From positions 62,001-126,000 of the forward strand of contig CAZAQV010000001.1 of the NCBI GenBank assembly GCA_964487255.1: a stretch of 64,000 nucleotides of DNA. Direction: 5' to 3'. Positions within the stretch are counted from its first letter, which is position 1; every line of letters begins with the position of its first letter. Positions 40,878 to 50,241 of the stretch are shown one piece after another. The position numbers and the translations under genes were made by a program. This DNA is from CAZAQV01 sp964487255. GTDB lineage: Bacteria > Myxococcota_A > Polyangia > Polyangiales > CAZAQV01. Below the pieces are notes generated by a model, which was given only the letters and a program-made list of their open reading frames with translations, was not told the DNA's origin and ran no database searches.

Positions 40878-43124
40878 ATGGACGGTCTTGAATCCGACGT
40901 ACAGCGCATTATCGAACGGGTCTCCTCCGACGCCGCCGACCGGGTTTCGTACGCACGCGACCTGTGGCCGCGCCAGCAGCTGCGCACGCGCGCCGGCGAA
41001 GCCGCTCCGGCTCCGCCCGCTCTGGTCGTGTGGCCCGAGAACGAGGAGGAAATCATCGCGCTCATCCGATTTGCCGGTGCGCGCGGTCTACCGCTCGTTC
41101 CCTTTGGCGCGGGCAGCGGCGTGTGCGGCGGCATCGAACCCAGTCGCCAAGCGATCGTACTCGACCTCAAGCGCATGCGTCGCGTGCTCTCGCTGGACGA
41201 GCGGCGACTTCAAGTCACTGCACAAGCCGGAGTTTTGGGCCAACACCTCGAAGATCACCTCATGCACAGGGGCTTCACCCTGGGGCATTACCCGTCGTCT
41301 ATCTACTGCAGCACCCTCGGCGGGTGGTTGGCGGCCCGCTCGGCGGGACAGTGTTCAGGGCGCTACGGGAAAATCGAGGACATGTGCACCGCGCTCTCGG
41401 CAATCGATGGACGGGGTCGACGGTTGCGCGGCGAGCGCGGCGGCGAGCACCCCGACCTGCTACCTCTCATGATTGGCAGCGAGGGTATCTTTGGCGTCAT
41501 CACCCAAGCCACATTACAGATCTCTCGCGCACCCGAGGAGCGCACATTCGCGTCGTTCCTTTGTCCCGATACTGCGTCGGGCCTCGACATCATTCGCACG
41601 ATCTATCAGTCAGGCTTGCGTCCAGCCGTCGCTCGCCTCTACGACTCCTTTGACTCGTTGATAGCCCGCCACGGCAGCGTGAAGGGCCCCAGCGCCAAGA
41701 GCGACCGCCCTCAAGACAACGAAGTGGCGAGTGAAGACGGCCCGGGGCTTGGAACGCGCATGCTGACTCGCGCGCTGCGCGCACCCGGTATCATGAACAT
41801 GCTCATCCACAACCTTCCTGCGCAGGTCACAGGCGGGGCGAAACTTGTCCTCGTGTGGGAAGACGAACCCGACATCGCAAAGGCTGAGCGCGTCGCTGCC
41901 ACCGACATCGCGCTGGGGCGCGGCGCGGACGACACGGGCGAAGCGCCAGCCGTGCACTGGCTCAAGCACCGACACAGCGTCAGTTATCGGCAGTCTCCCA
42001 TTTACGCTGCAGGCGGCTTTGTCGACACCATGGAGGTCGCTTCGCCTTGGTCGAACCTGCTCACCGTGCACGAAGCGGTGCAACGCGCCGTCGCTCCCTA
42101 CGCATTCGTCATGGCTCACTTCTCACACGCGTATCCCGACGGCGCTTCCATCTACTTTACCTTTGCGGGCAGCGGCAGAGATGACGCCGAGTGCCTCGAA
42201 AAGTACGACGCGCTGTGGCGCGCGGCGCTCGACGCTGTGGTTGCCTCAGGCGGAATCATTTCACATCACCATGGCGTAGGACGCTCGAAATCGCCTCAAC
42301 TCCGCCCCGAACAGGGTGTCGGCATCGACCTGCTACACGCGCTCAAGGCCGATATCGACCCGGACCACATCCTCAATCCGGGTGCGCTACTGCCCCCGCC
42401 CAAACCGAGAAACCGCTTGCGACGCAAGCCTCACCAAGTGCTCGGCGACCCAATCTTGGGCTTCGACGAAACCTCGATGACGGTCAAGGTCGATGGTGAG
42501 ATGCCGCTCCCGCACCTCGAGAACGACTTGCTTGCGCGCGGCTTCACGCTCGGTGGCCAAGTGCCGGACATGACAGTGAGTGAATGGATCGAGCAAGGTT
42601 TGCCTGGTGTTCGATCCCGGCGATGCGATCCCGTCGACCAGCTTCTATGCGGTGTTGAACTCGAACTCGTGAGCGGCGAGGTGCTCACGATCCGGCCTGC
42701 GCCTCGGCGCGCCGTTGGCCCAGACCTGCTTTCCACAGTCATCGGCTCCGGTGGTGCGCTTGGCTCCATCATATCGGCCAGCATTGTCTTCAAGAAGGCA
42801 CAGCCTGTGACGGAATCCAACTATCTGTTTGTCGCTCGGGGTGGCGCCGAGCAAGCGATCGAAGAGCTCCGCGCGACAGGCGTACGGCCTGCGAGCGTAC
42901 AGCTGCGTCAGCACCTTACCGGCTGGGCGGTCACGTTAGGGTTCGATGAGCAATCCGAGGTTGGCCGCCAACACGCAGACGTGGCGACGCGTCGTATGCA
43001 AGCGCTTGAGGCCACACCCTTCGCCGACCACGTGTCCGGAAGTCTCGAAACGACACCGGCGCTACCCAAACCGAGCCCGCTTTTTGCGTCTCTCGTCAAC
43101 GCCGCAAACGCGGTCAACGAGTAG
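40878..43124 (+). CDS. FAD-dependent AGPS-like oxidase with a degenerate second FAD half
   Basis: A 748-residue protein. Residues ~1-520 match the alkyldihydroxyacetonephosphate synthase/D-lactate dehydrogenase-like family: VPFGAGSGVCGGIEP, GFTLGHYPSSIYCSTLGGW, RYGKIEDM, GSEGIFGVIT and a C-terminal HHHGVGRSKSPQL. AGPS exchanges the acyl chain of acyl-DHAP for a fatty alcohol, giving ether lipids, which myxobacteria make. Residues ~530-740 repeat the FAD domain in degraded form (PHLENDLLARGFTLGGQVPD; VIGSGGALGSIISASIVF), lacking the Gly-rich FAD loop. A role in ether-lipid synthesis is inferred. The ATG lies 206 bases from ribA's start. Confidence 0.8.
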   Translation: MDGLESDVQRIIERVSSDAADRVSYARDLWPRQQLRTRAGEAAPAPPALVVWPENEEEIIALIRFAGARGLPLVPFGAGSGVCGGIEPSRQAIVLDLKRMRRVLSLDERRLQVTAQAGVLGQHLEDHLMHRGFTLGHYPSSIYCSTLGGWLAARSAGQCSGRYGKIEDMCTALSAIDGRGRRLRGERGGEHPDLLPLMIGSEGIFGVITQATLQISRAPEERTFASFLCPDTASGLDIIRTIYQSGLRPAVARLYDSFDSLIARHGSVKGPSAKSDRPQDNEVASEDGPGLGTRMLTRALRAPGIMNMLIHNLPAQVTGGAKLVLVWEDEPDIAKAERVAATDIALGRGADDTGEAPAVHWLKHRHSVSYRQSPIYAAGGFVDTMEVASPWSNLLTVHEAVQRAVAPYAFVMAHFSHAYPDGASIYFTFAGSGRDDAECLEKYDALWRAALDAVVASGGIISHHHGVGRSKSPQLRPEQGVGIDLLHALKADIDPDHILNPGALLPPPKPRNRLRRKPHQVLGDPILGFDETSMTVKVDGEMPLPHLENDLLARGFTLGGQVPDMTVSEWIEQGLPGVRSRRCDPVDQLLCGVELELVSGEVLTIRPAPRRAVGPDLLSTVIGSGGALGSIISASIVFKKAQPVTESNYLFVARGGAEQAIEELRATGVRPASVQLRQHLTGWAVTLGFDEQSEVGRQHADVATRRMQALEATPFADHVSGSLETTPALPKPSPLFASLVNAANAVNE

Positions 43125-43135
43125 CTCCCAACAGT

Positions 43136-44209
43136 TTAGTGGTCGCTTTGAGCGTCGAGAAGCGCGGCTTGATGCTCCGCACGCAGGGAGTTGACGAACT
43201 CGTCGAGGTCGCCGTCCATCACCCCATCGAGGTTGTGCGACGTGAGTTGAATGCGGTGATCGGTAATGCGGCTCTGCGGGTAGTTATACGTGCGTATCTT
43301 CTCTGAACGGTCGCCCGAACCGACCATACCGCGCCGCTCGTCGGCGATCGCCTCTTGCTGCTTGCGCTGCTCCATCTCCAAAAGTCGCGACTTGAGAATC
43401 ACCATCGCTTTGGCTCTGTTCTGTATCTGCGAACGCTCATCTTCGCACCGCACAATGATGTTCGTCGGCTTGTGGATGATTTGCACCGCGCTATCGGTTG
43501 TGTTGATGTGCTGACCTCCGGCGCCGCCCGCACGAGAGACTGTGATTTGCAGGTCCTCCTTGCGGATCTCGATATCATCCACTTCGTCCGCCTCGGGAAG
43601 AACTGCCACCGTCACCGTCGAAGTATGGATGCGACCCTGTGATTCGGTCGCGGGCACGCGCTGAACCCGGTGAACGCCCGCTTCGAAGCGTAGCCGTGAG
43701 TAGACACGATCACCACTGATCAGTGCGATGACCTCTTTATAGCCACCGGCAGACGCATCGCTGGTCGAGAGCAGGTCCATCGTCCAACGCTTACGCTCGG
43801 CATAACGTCCGTAGGCACGAAACAAGTCAGCCGCGAAGAGTGCGGCCTCCTCACCACCGGCTCCAGCGCGGATCTCCAGGATGACGTTGCGTTCATCGTT
43901 GGGGTCCTTCGGTAGCAAGAGCAATTGAAGCTCCTTGCTCAGGTTTTCAAGTTGCGCCTCAAGTTCGGGGATTTCCGCCTCGGCCAACTCGCGCAGCTCG
44001 GGGTCACTCAAGGCTTCACGGTCCTCTGCGAGCTGCTTTTCGAGCTCAGAGTAACGCTCGTACGCTTTGACTACCTCTTCGATCTCACCGCGCTCCTTCG
44101 AATATCGAAGAAACTTCTTGGAGTCCCCGGCGATCTCCGGTTGGCACAGCATCTCTTCGAGCTCAGAGAAACGAGCCGAGAGAGAGTCTAGTTTGTCGGT
44201 CGGAAGCAT
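43136..44209 (-). CDS. prfA: Peptide chain release factor 1
   Basis: A 357-residue release factor for UAA and UAG. The codon-recognition tripeptide is PAT in RVPATESQGRIHTS (the RF1 form; RF2 has SPF), and the GGQ hydrolysis motif is in SRAGGAGGQHINTT. It is full length with no frameshift, as expected for RF1. No prmC (hemK) gene lies next to it; the upstream DUF1385 gene is 58 bases away in the same direction, an association seen in other bacteria. Confidence 0.96.
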   Translation of the reverse strand: MLPTDKLDSLSARFSELEEMLCQPEIAGDSKKFLRYSKERGEIEEVVKAYERYSELEKQLAEDREALSDPELRELAEAEIPELEAQLENLSKELQLLLLPKDPNDERNVILEIRAGAGGEEAALFAADLFRAYGRYAERKRWTMDLLSTSDASAGGYKEVIALISGDRVYSRLRFEAGVHRVQRVPATESQGRIHTSTVTVAVLPEADEVDDIEIRKEDLQITVSRAGGAGGQHINTTDSAVQIIHKPTNIIVRCEDERSQIQNRAKAMVILKSRLLEMEQRKQQEAIADERRGMVGSGDRSEKIRTYNYPQSRITDHRIQLTSHNLDGVMDGDLDEFVNSLRAEHQAALLDAQSDH

Positions 44210-44267
44210 CGCGGAGCCAAGTCTACACGAAAGCAGCTGTGGGCGTCACCGTCAGCGTAACGGCGAG

Positions 44268-45296
44268 TTACGATCCGGCGAGCTCCGTTGCAGATGCTTC
44301 GCCCCGCAGATGGGGAAGAGCCGCTGAGAACACAATGAAGCTATTGAAAACCAGCACATCATCACTCGTCGGGGCTTCTTTGCCCGCGGTCTCTCGCCAC
44401 TCGGCGGCTTGCATTGCCGCGATGGCGATCTCAACCTGGTCATCGTCTGGCTCACGCGTCGTGATCTTCTGGAACAAAAAGCCTGGCCATAGCAAAGCGC
44501 GAAGTGGGCCGCGGGTGCAGTAACGAGCCGTGAAGCGCTGCAGCTCGTAGGTCAGTGCCGCTACCAGCGGCAAAAGCGCAATGCGTATCAAAAGCACCTC
44601 GACCCAGCCTAGAGCGCCGTCATGAAGTGGGATGAGAGGAACGATCGCTGCAGCCATGACCACCGAGACCACGATCACCATAATCAGAAACGTCGTGCCG
44701 CAGCGCGGATGAAGCGTCGACTGCTTTTGCACGTTCTGTACAGTGAGCGGCAAGCCCTTTTCGTACGCGTAGATCGTCTTGTGTTCGGCGCCGTGATACT
44801 GAAACACGCGGCGCATCTCCGGGATCTGGCTTACGAAAACCATGTACGCAGTCACCACCAGCAACTTGCACGCACCGATGACGATGTGAAAGCTCGTGTC
44901 GTCGAGACCAAACTCAGCGCCGACCAGTGCACCCGCGCCTGATGCCAAAAGCTGGGGCAACGCAACGAAGAGCCCGATGGCGAAGAGCGTCGAAATGATC
45001 ACCATGCCGCCGGTACCGCCAGCACTGTTCTTTTCAAGCTCCTCCTCGGTCATCTGTTGCTCGGCCGAGAAGTTGAGCGCGCGGTAACCAAGCGAAATCG
45101 ACTCAACCAAGGTGGCAATGCCCCGTAAGCCGGGAAACTTCCAAAGTTTGGAATTCGCAATCTTTGAGGTGAACGGCTTTTCCTGGATCGCGATCGAAGC
45201 GTCAGGACGCCGAACAGCAACGGTCAAGCAGCCGGGCGCGCGCATCATCACGCCCTCGAGCACCGCTTGTCCTCCGATGTAGGGTTTATTGCTCAC
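44268..45296 (-). CDS. DUF1385 (YqhQ-like) membrane protein
   Basis: A 342-residue protein. The N-terminus IGGQAVLEGVMMRAP is diagnostic of DUF1385. The family has several transmembrane segments: here at ~105-125, ~145-165, ~215-245 and ~260-280, with YHGAEHKTIYAYE between. Function is unknown; it is often found next to prfA, as here, suggesting a conserved operon. Confidence 0.9.
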   Translation of the reverse strand: MSNKPYIGGQAVLEGVMMRAPGCLTVAVRRPDASIAIQEKPFTSKIANSKLWKFPGLRGIATLVESISLGYRALNFSAEQQMTEEELEKNSAGGTGGMVIISTLFAIGLFVALPQLLASGAGALVGAEFGLDDTSFHIVIGACKLLVVTAYMVFVSQIPEMRRVFQYHGAEHKTIYAYEKGLPLTVQNVQKQSTLHPRCGTTFLIMVIVVSVVMAAAIVPLIPLHDGALGWVEVLLIRIALLPLVAALTYELQRFTARYCTRGPLRALLWPGFLFQKITTREPDDDQVEIAIAAMQAAEWRETAGKEAPTSDDVLVFNSFIVFSAALPHLRGEASATELAGS

Positions 45297-45323
45297 ACGA
45301 AGAACCTAGCGCCCGTTCCCTGA

Positions 45324-46541
45324 TCAGTCTAGACGTGGGGTCAGGCGAAGCGTTCCGTCTGGCACGTCGGGGTCCGATCCCGAACTCAGTGCGATCGCGG
45401 TGATCGCTCCACCTAGCACGACCGCGCCGATCCCGGTCCAAAACCACCACTGCTCATAGATGGCCTCCCCTTCGTCGGATTCCTCCTCCTCGAGGGTGAG
45501 CGCCCCGCCCAAGTCTACGCCTTCATAGAGCTCTGCAGCGAGCGCCATCGCATCATCACTGAGGCTCGCTGACTTGAGGGAGCCCTCCACACTCGAGAGC
45601 AACGCCTTGGTACGCAGGTCGTAAAGCCAGATCTCAAGCTTGAGGTCCGTGTCAACCCGCCCAACGGCAACTTGTGAAACGGACAAGTAGCTGTCCATGC
45701 CCGCTGTGATTTGCCCTGCTCGCTCGGAGCCCATCTCACTGAGCAAACCGTCTCGCTCGCGCTCGATCAGCAATGCACGCTCACTTTCCGAGGGTTCAAG
45801 AACATGACGCGCCGGCCCTTCGACGCGCACTTCTTTTACGTGTTTGTCATAACCAAAACCCCGAACTGTAATGTAATGTAGCCCCATCGAGACATCGATT
45901 TCCTTGGGTGTGACCCCCTTGGAGCTGCCGTCCACAAACACCTCAAGGCCACTGGGTACGCTATCGATCGTAACAAAATGCAGCGGTGAAATCTGCACAT
46001 CGCGCAAGGCCTTGTCGAACTGATCGAGGAAACGCGGCGGGATCCCATGCTCTTCGGGTCGAAAGTCGATACGAAAGGTGAACACGTCTCTCATGATTTG
46101 CTCACACTCGTCGTCTCGGCCCAAGGCACACGCGGAGACAGCTTGATACGCCATGGCCCGCGCCAGATCCGAGCGCTTGACCAGACTCAGGTTCTGACGA
46201 AGCGTCTCTACAACCGAAGAGGATCGTTTGTACTGCAAGGGCCAAGGGTCGGCTTGCAGCCCGACCGAAAGCTGGTCGAGTAAATCGAGGGCTTCGACGA
46301 GGCTTTGGTCTGCGGCGTCTGCAGAGAGCGCATCTGCGACGTAGACGTAGCGAAGCCCCTCTCGTTCTCTCATGCCCTGACGAATACCCATGTCGATGCG
46401 TGTGAGATCAGCACGGTCAAGGTCGCCGGTCGAAAAAACAATCGCGGTGGCGCGCGTCGTCTCTTGTGCAGAAACGCCAAATGCACTCGCGAGCACGATG
46501 GCACCGAGTACGCTGGCAAGACTGTAGACGATCGATCTCAC
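45324..46541 (-). CDS. Secreted PEGA-domain protein with C-terminal membrane helix
   Basis: A 405-residue protein with a signal peptide (LASVLGAIVLASAFGVSAQ). Residues ~165-240 hold a PEGA domain: VTIDSVPSGLEVFVDGSSKG followed by GLHYITVRGFGY. PEGA domains are common in surface and periplasmic proteins. A helical stretch and a transmembrane helix (~375-395, WWFWTGIGAVVLGGAITAIA) follow, with a short tail. It is seven bases downstream of the small gene at 46549-46911, likely one operon. Exact function unknown. Confidence 0.78.
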   Translation of the reverse strand: MRSIVYSLASVLGAIVLASAFGVSAQETTRATAIVFSTGDLDRADLTRIDMGIRQGMREREGLRYVYVADALSADAADQSLVEALDLLDQLSVGLQADPWPLQYKRSSSVVETLRQNLSLVKRSDLARAMAYQAVSACALGRDDECEQIMRDVFTFRIDFRPEEHGIPPRFLDQFDKALRDVQISPLHFVTIDSVPSGLEVFVDGSSKGVTPKEIDVSMGLHYITVRGFGYDKHVKEVRVEGPARHVLEPSESERALLIERERDGLLSEMGSERAGQITAGMDSYLSVSQVAVGRVDTDLKLEIWLYDLRTKALLSSVEGSLKSASLSDDAMALAAELYEGVDLGGALTLEEEESDEGEAIYEQWWFWTGIGAVVLGGAITAIALSSGSDPDVPDGTLRLTPRLD

Positions 46542-46548
46542 GGAAAAA

Positions 46549-46911
46549 CTACGACTCGCTCTCGAAGATCACCGCCGCGTGCCGAGAGAGGCTCGGGTCA
46601 GACTGCAACTGGGCCTCTAGGAAATTCTCGAGTCGCCCGCGCATCTCGTCCGGCATCGGTCCCATCGCCTTCGCGATTTCGGAGACGAGCGCCTTTCGCG
46701 CCTCTTGGGGGGTGAGCTGCCCGGCGCGAACTCGCTCCGAAAGCGAGGCGATGACTTGCTCGACGCCTTGTTGCACACCCGCCGCTTGGGGACCGGCTTT
46801 GGACTCAAGCACCTCCCTGAACGAGCTGCTGTCCGCTTTCGAACTCGCTGATTTTACGACCTCAGGCGTTGGGCTGGAACCGCCTGGACCCTTCGGTCCT
46901 TTGATATTCAT
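46549..46911 (-). CDS. Small hypothetical protein
   Basis: A 120-residue soluble protein. ATG 46911 follows AGAGGTG and was preferred over an upstream in-frame GTG. The N-terminus is Gly/Pro/Ser-rich (~40 residues, probably disordered); the rest is an acidic helical domain (QLTPQEARKALVSEIAKAMG). No signal peptide. It precedes the PEGA gene by seven bases and follows another short gene by 75 bases, so the three are likely co-transcribed. No family recognised. Confidence 0.6.
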   Translation of the reverse strand: MNIKGPKGPGGSSPTPEVVKSASSKADSSSFREVLESKAGPQAAGVQQGVEQVIASLSERVRAGQLTPQEARKALVSEIAKAMGPMPDEMRGRLENFLEAQLQSDPSLSRHAAVIFESES

Positions 46912-46986
46912 CGTTTCACCTCTAAGTCCAACGCTACCATGCCCGACGAACAACCAGACCGCCAAGTTCTGCCGCGCTCAAGCCCG

Positions 46987-47388
46987 CTAGCGGAGGTTAC
47001 TGATGGCGTTCTTGTTGGTCTCATGGCGCGCCTTGAGCACATTGGAGAGTGTCGTATAGCGTTGGTTCTCCATCTGGATCTGCTGCTGTAGCGCGAGCAG
47101 TTCCATGCTCTGGTCCATCATCGAGCCGTCCGTCCCGGAGCCAGATCCCCCCGCACCAAGGACATTCGCAGAGACGGAACTCGAAGCCACTGAAGTCGCG
47201 CCAGAGTCCGCTCCGGGCAATGCCGCGCCCATGATCGCACCTCCAACTCGAAGCAGAGAGCCCGCTCCCGCGGCGACATTCGACTTCAGCTCTGACGCAA
47301 AGCGTCGTGAAGCGGGTAGTGCCGTTTGCCGGGGGCGTGTCTGTGCGACTTGAGGGTTGGAGGATAGGGAAATCGGATTGGTTTTCAT
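46987..47388 (-). CDS. Small hypothetical protein with C-terminal coiled coil
   Basis: A 133-residue protein preceded by AAAGGAG. The first half is Ser/Ala/Gly-rich without charge clusters. The last ~45 residues form a helix with the ending ENQRYTTLSNVLKARHETNKNAISNLR, which resembles the tail of inner-rod or needle-type secretion components by composition only; this is a weak inference. It has no signal peptide or membrane helix. It is divergent from merR. Confidence 0.58.
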   Translation of the reverse strand: MKTNPISLSSNPQVAQTRPRQTALPASRRFASELKSNVAAGAGSLLRVGGAIMGAALPGADSGATSVASSSVSANVLGAGGSGSGTDGSMMDQSMELLALQQQIQMENQRYTTLSNVLKARHETNKNAISNLR

Positions 47389-47454
47389 GTGGGAACTCCT
47401 TTCAACGGGTTCATCGGCGGCCGCGCTCGGTGGGTTGCGAAAAGATTGGGCCCC

Positions 47455-47484
47455 TTGACGTTCTTGGCGGCTAGCGCCTTAAAC
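47455..47484 (+). promoter_or_regulatory. Candidate promoter with MerR-type long spacer
   Basis: TTGACG (47455-47460) and TTAAAC (47479-47484) are separated by 18 bases with the near-dyad GGCGGCTAGCGCC between them. MerR regulators bind dyads in over-long spacers of 18-20 bases. It lies 46 bases upstream of the merR start and could be autoregulated. No experimental evidence. Confidence 0.35.
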
Positions 47485-47529
47485 GGGGGAGGTCACGAAG
47501 GGACCTTCCGCGAACGCGCGAAATGACGC

Positions 47530-48093
47530 ATGATCTCTATGGGTGCTGTCTCAGCAAAAAAGGACGCAGTGAGTAGTAAAGCAACAACCGATCACGAATC
47601 GAAGTTGCCGGACGACTGCTCCAAGAAGGGGTACCTGACGACCGGCGAACTCGCGAAGCATTGCGGTGCCACGCTGCGCACAGTTCGCTTCTACGAGGGA
47701 GAGGGGCTCATCGAAGCCGACCGAAGTTGCGGTGGGCATCGCGCGTTTGACCAATGGGCTGCCGAGCGCCTCAAGCTCATTCTCGACTTCCGCGAAGCCG
47801 GCCTTTCGCTCGCCGAGATTCGAGAACTCTTTGAACTCAAGGCGAGCGCGGGTTGCCCACAGAGTGCGAGTAAGAACATGACCAGCTTTTTGGTTGAGCA
47901 ACAAGAAGCACTGTCGCAGAAGATCGAAACCCTACAGCGCCTGCAAAACGAGCTTTCGCAAATGCAGAACCAACTTGAGGGTTGCGCGTCGTGCGAAACG
48001 CCCTCGTTTCCTCAGGACTGCATGGAGTGCGAAAAAATGCAGTGCGACAAGTTGCCGCGGGCCCTCCGGGTTCTTTGGAAACGCTGCAGTTGA
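47530..48093 (+). CDS. MerR-family transcriptional regulator, cysteine-rich
   Basis: A 187-residue protein. After a ~35-residue charged leader comes the winged helix YLTTGELAKHCGATLRTVR, then RFYEGEGLI, DQWAAERLKLI and a dimerisation coiled coil (~110-145). The C-terminus is Cys-rich: CASC, CMEC and two further Cys (about seven in the last 50 residues), suggesting metal or redox sensing. The effector cannot be named; metal binding is inference. No obvious target gene such as an efflux pump lies beside it, though a MerR-type promoter is seen upstream. Confidence 0.82.
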   Translation: MISMGAVSAKKDAVSSKATTDHESKLPDDCSKKGYLTTGELAKHCGATLRTVRFYEGEGLIEADRSCGGHRAFDQWAAERLKLILDFREAGLSLAEIRELFELKASAGCPQSASKNMTSFLVEQQEALSQKIETLQRLQNELSQMQNQLEGCASCETPSFPQDCMECEKMQCDKLPRALRVLWKRCS

Positions 48094-48096
48094 TGG

Positions 48097-48213
48097 CCGG
48101 GCTTTGGTTCTCGCACGTTCATCGCGGCTGACTTTCTGGCTCTTTACGGCTCGAAGTCAGCCCAACGATTCGCAACTAGCAAATCCGGGCTTTGGTTCTC
48201 GCACGTTCATCGC
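48097..48213 (-). repeat. Hairpin repeat between merR and folE
   Basis: A 29-base direct repeat (+ strand CCGGGCTTTGGTTCTCGCAC..) starts at 48097 and 48185, 88 bases apart, the same period as at 11.9 kb. On the minus strand it reads GCGATGAACGTGCGAG. The hairpin is GATTTGC-TAGTT-GCGAATC (minus strand), 7 bp with one G-T pair in that orientation. GAGCCAGAAAGTCAG of the main family is also present. Confidence 0.85.
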
Positions 48214-48271
48214 TAGCGTTGCTGACGCTTCGTAGGTCGCGGAGTTTGTTTGTGTGCGCTACGGTGACCTC

Positions 48272-48829
48272 ATGGCCAACGAGAAAGCAGCGCAGGAGGC
48301 GATTCGAGCGTTTCTCGAAGCCGTGGGCGCACCACTCGATGATCCAGAAGTCAGCAAGGCTCCCGAGCTCGTGGCCGATGCTTGGTGTCACGACCTACTT
48401 TCGGGTTACGCAATGGACTCGCGTGCCATCCTTGCCGAAACCACCGACTCGGACGCACCGGGCATGGTCGTACTGCGCCACTTGCCGATCTCGACCATCT
48501 GCCCGCACCACTTGATGCCGAGCACAGGATACGCAGACATCGGGTACATGCCCTCCAAACGTGTCGTGGGTTTTGGTGCTCTCGAAAAGCTCACGCGCTG
48601 CTATTCAAAACGGTTGGCGCTGCAAGAAGACATTGCCGACAACATCGCTCGTGCATTGATCGAGCACCTCGGAGCGAAAGGCGCGGGCTGTCGCATCGTG
48701 ATGGAACCCACCTGTCTGACCGCGCGCAAAGAGCGAGCGCACTCAAGCGCACGCGTCTCCGTATGCGCGTGGCACGGCACGCTCAAAGACTCCGAGGCGC
48801 AGCAGCTCGAGTTCTTACGCACTGAGTAG
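48272..48829 (+). CDS. folE: GTP cyclohydrolase I
   Basis: A 185-residue enzyme making dihydroneopterin triphosphate for folate. STICPHHLMPSTG has the CxxH pair of the zinc site and the third ligand Cys is in MEPTCLTARKERAHSSA. The loop after that Cys differs from the usual CMxxRGVxKxGS. The ATG at 48272 is preferred over an in-frame GTG at 48254. It is separated from folK by 42 kb. The Glu/Gln-rich start is shorter than the E. coli protein by about 35 residues. Confidence 0.87.
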   Translation: MANEKAAQEAIRAFLEAVGAPLDDPEVSKAPELVADAWCHDLLSGYAMDSRAILAETTDSDAPGMVVLRHLPISTICPHHLMPSTGYADIGYMPSKRVVGFGALEKLTRCYSKRLALQEDIADNIARALIEHLGAKGAGCRIVMEPTCLTARKERAHSSARVSVCAWHGTLKDSEAQQLEFLRTE

Positions 48830-48967
48830 CCCGAAAAGAATGCGAGCACTTTTCGCGAAGGTCGGGTCGCGATTGTGAAAATCACCTGTGAATAGCGGCC
48901 AGACCGGCCTCTGTGGCCGGGCTGAACGCGAGTATTCTCGGGTCTTCTGCGATCACACACTGGGCCT

Positions 48968-49663
48968 ATGATTAGCTCGCAGTTTCGCACTTCAGTTGTA
49001 GTCGTTGTCGTCGTATCGGCTTTTGGGACGTCTCCAAGATTGGCCGACGCACAGGCGATGCGTGATCAGCCCGTCGCGCAGAGTCGGACGACGTGGATCC
49101 AACCCACCACGCCCACGGAAGCCCCTCAGGCGGCTTCATTTGACGAGCGACTCCCGTGGCAGCTCGGAGGTCTACTCTTGATGCAAGGCCTGGCAACCGG
49201 AGCGGGCCTATGGATCCTGAGCAGTGATGATCTTTCCGTAGATTGCGGGCTGGCAAACAGTTGGGACGACGCTTTTTGCTCTGGCTTCGCAACGGTGTTC
49301 GCGGGGTTTGGGTACTTTGCGCTTTCCGCAATCGGGGTTGCAGGCGGGGTCTCCGCCGGTGGGGATCTCGCCGGAGGCAATGGTGACTTCGGCGCTACTC
49401 TCGTTGGCGCCATCGCGGGCACGGGCTTGGGCCTTGCCGCCGTCGCAGGCCTAAGCGAGTACAACGAAGTCGACTTTGATAAGTCGCTTCGCTCCCCGCT
49501 GGGCGTCATCGCCCTTGCGCTCTTGCCGGGCGTGGGCGCGTTTGCGGGTTACGAGCTCAGTCATCGACGCAACACGCGACGCCCAGAGTTCATCCTCCAA
49601 CCAGTCCTGCAAGTCGATCCAAAGCAGGAGAGGATTGTCATCGGCCTGGGTGGAGGTTTTTAG
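48968..49663 (+). CDS. Secreted or membrane hypothetical protein
   Basis: A 231-residue protein with a signal peptide (TSVVVVVVVSAFGTSPRLADAQ). Four hydrophobic, Gly/Ala-rich segments follow at ~65-85, ~100-125, ~130-155 and ~175-195, and the C-terminus is a short beta-rich tail ending VIGLGGGF, which could indicate outer-membrane placement. One Cys pair (VDCGL, AFCSG) may form a disulfide. No family recognised. It converges with a lipoprotein gene and overlaps it by four bases at the 3' ends. Confidence 0.6.
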   Translation: MISSQFRTSVVVVVVVSAFGTSPRLADAQAMRDQPVAQSRTTWIQPTTPTEAPQAASFDERLPWQLGGLLLMQGLATGAGLWILSSDDLSVDCGLANSWDDAFCSGFATVFAGFGYFALSAIGVAGGVSAGGDLAGGNGDFGATLVGAIAGTGLGLAAVAGLSEYNEVDFDKSLRSPLGVIALALLPGVGAFAGYELSHRRNTRRPEFILQPVLQVDPKQERIVIGLGGGF

Positions 49664-50241
49664 GGCTTGGCCGCGGTCGCTTTCGCGCCTGCGCCATGGG
49701 CGCGCTCGATCGCAACTTCAGAATCAGGGGGTTCGTTCCACTCGCCTTCTTTCTCTTCTGGTTCGGGAACAAAAAGCAGCGAAGCTTCTCCGTCGACCAC
49801 TCTTTCCTCTACCAGATAGAAATTGCCCATCCCGTGGTTCCACGTTTGCTCAACGAGCGTCGTTCGAAGCACCATGTCTCGCTGATCGTACCAGGCGTAC
49901 TGAACCCGTGAGGTCGCGTCAGGAAGCGCTTCGATCTCCTCTTCGCTCAGCCCCTGCTCACGAAGCGCCTGCTCTTCGCTGTCGCTTTCGTGGATTTTCA
50001 TCGCGACGACCTCGACATCCGCGATCTTGATATCCTTGCCCCATTTCGAGCGCGCCACTTCGAAGGTCGCTCGGTACTTCGGCGTCACGCGCTGACGCGC
50101 GAGGTCGACGCGTCCCCAGCGCGACTCTTCGTTCAGTCCTTGTACCGCGTCTCGAAGCCGTTCGGGCTTGCTCGTATTTTGCAACATACAACCCGTGAAC
50201 AAGAGGGTTGCACCTAGGCCCATCAACGTGCTCTTGAGCAT
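49660..50241 (-). CDS. Lipoprotein, function unknown
   Basis: A 193-residue protein starting at ATG 50241, with lipobox LLFTGCM at residue ~18. The mature part is acidic and reads as mixed alpha/beta, with a central helical acidic segment (EEQALREQGLSEEEIEALPD). It ends in a Pro/Glu/Ala-rich tail (PEPEEKEGEW). No motif was recognised. It is divergent from the ccmF-ccmH fusion with ~260 bases between, part of which holds hairpin repeats. Confidence 0.65.
   Translation of the reverse strand: MLKSTLMGLGATLLFTGCMLQNTSKPERLRDAVQGLNEESRWGRVDLARQRVTPKYRATFEVARSKWGKDIKIADVEVVAMKIHESDSEEQALREQGLSEEEIEALPDATSRVQYAWYDQRDMVLRTTLVEQTWNHGMGNFYLVEERVVDGEASLLFVPEPEEKEGEWNEPPDSEVAIERAHGAGAKATAAKP

Noticed and set aside
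46987..47388. Type III secretion rod or needle component
   Set aside because: Only the tail composition resembles such proteins; no secretion genes are adjacent.
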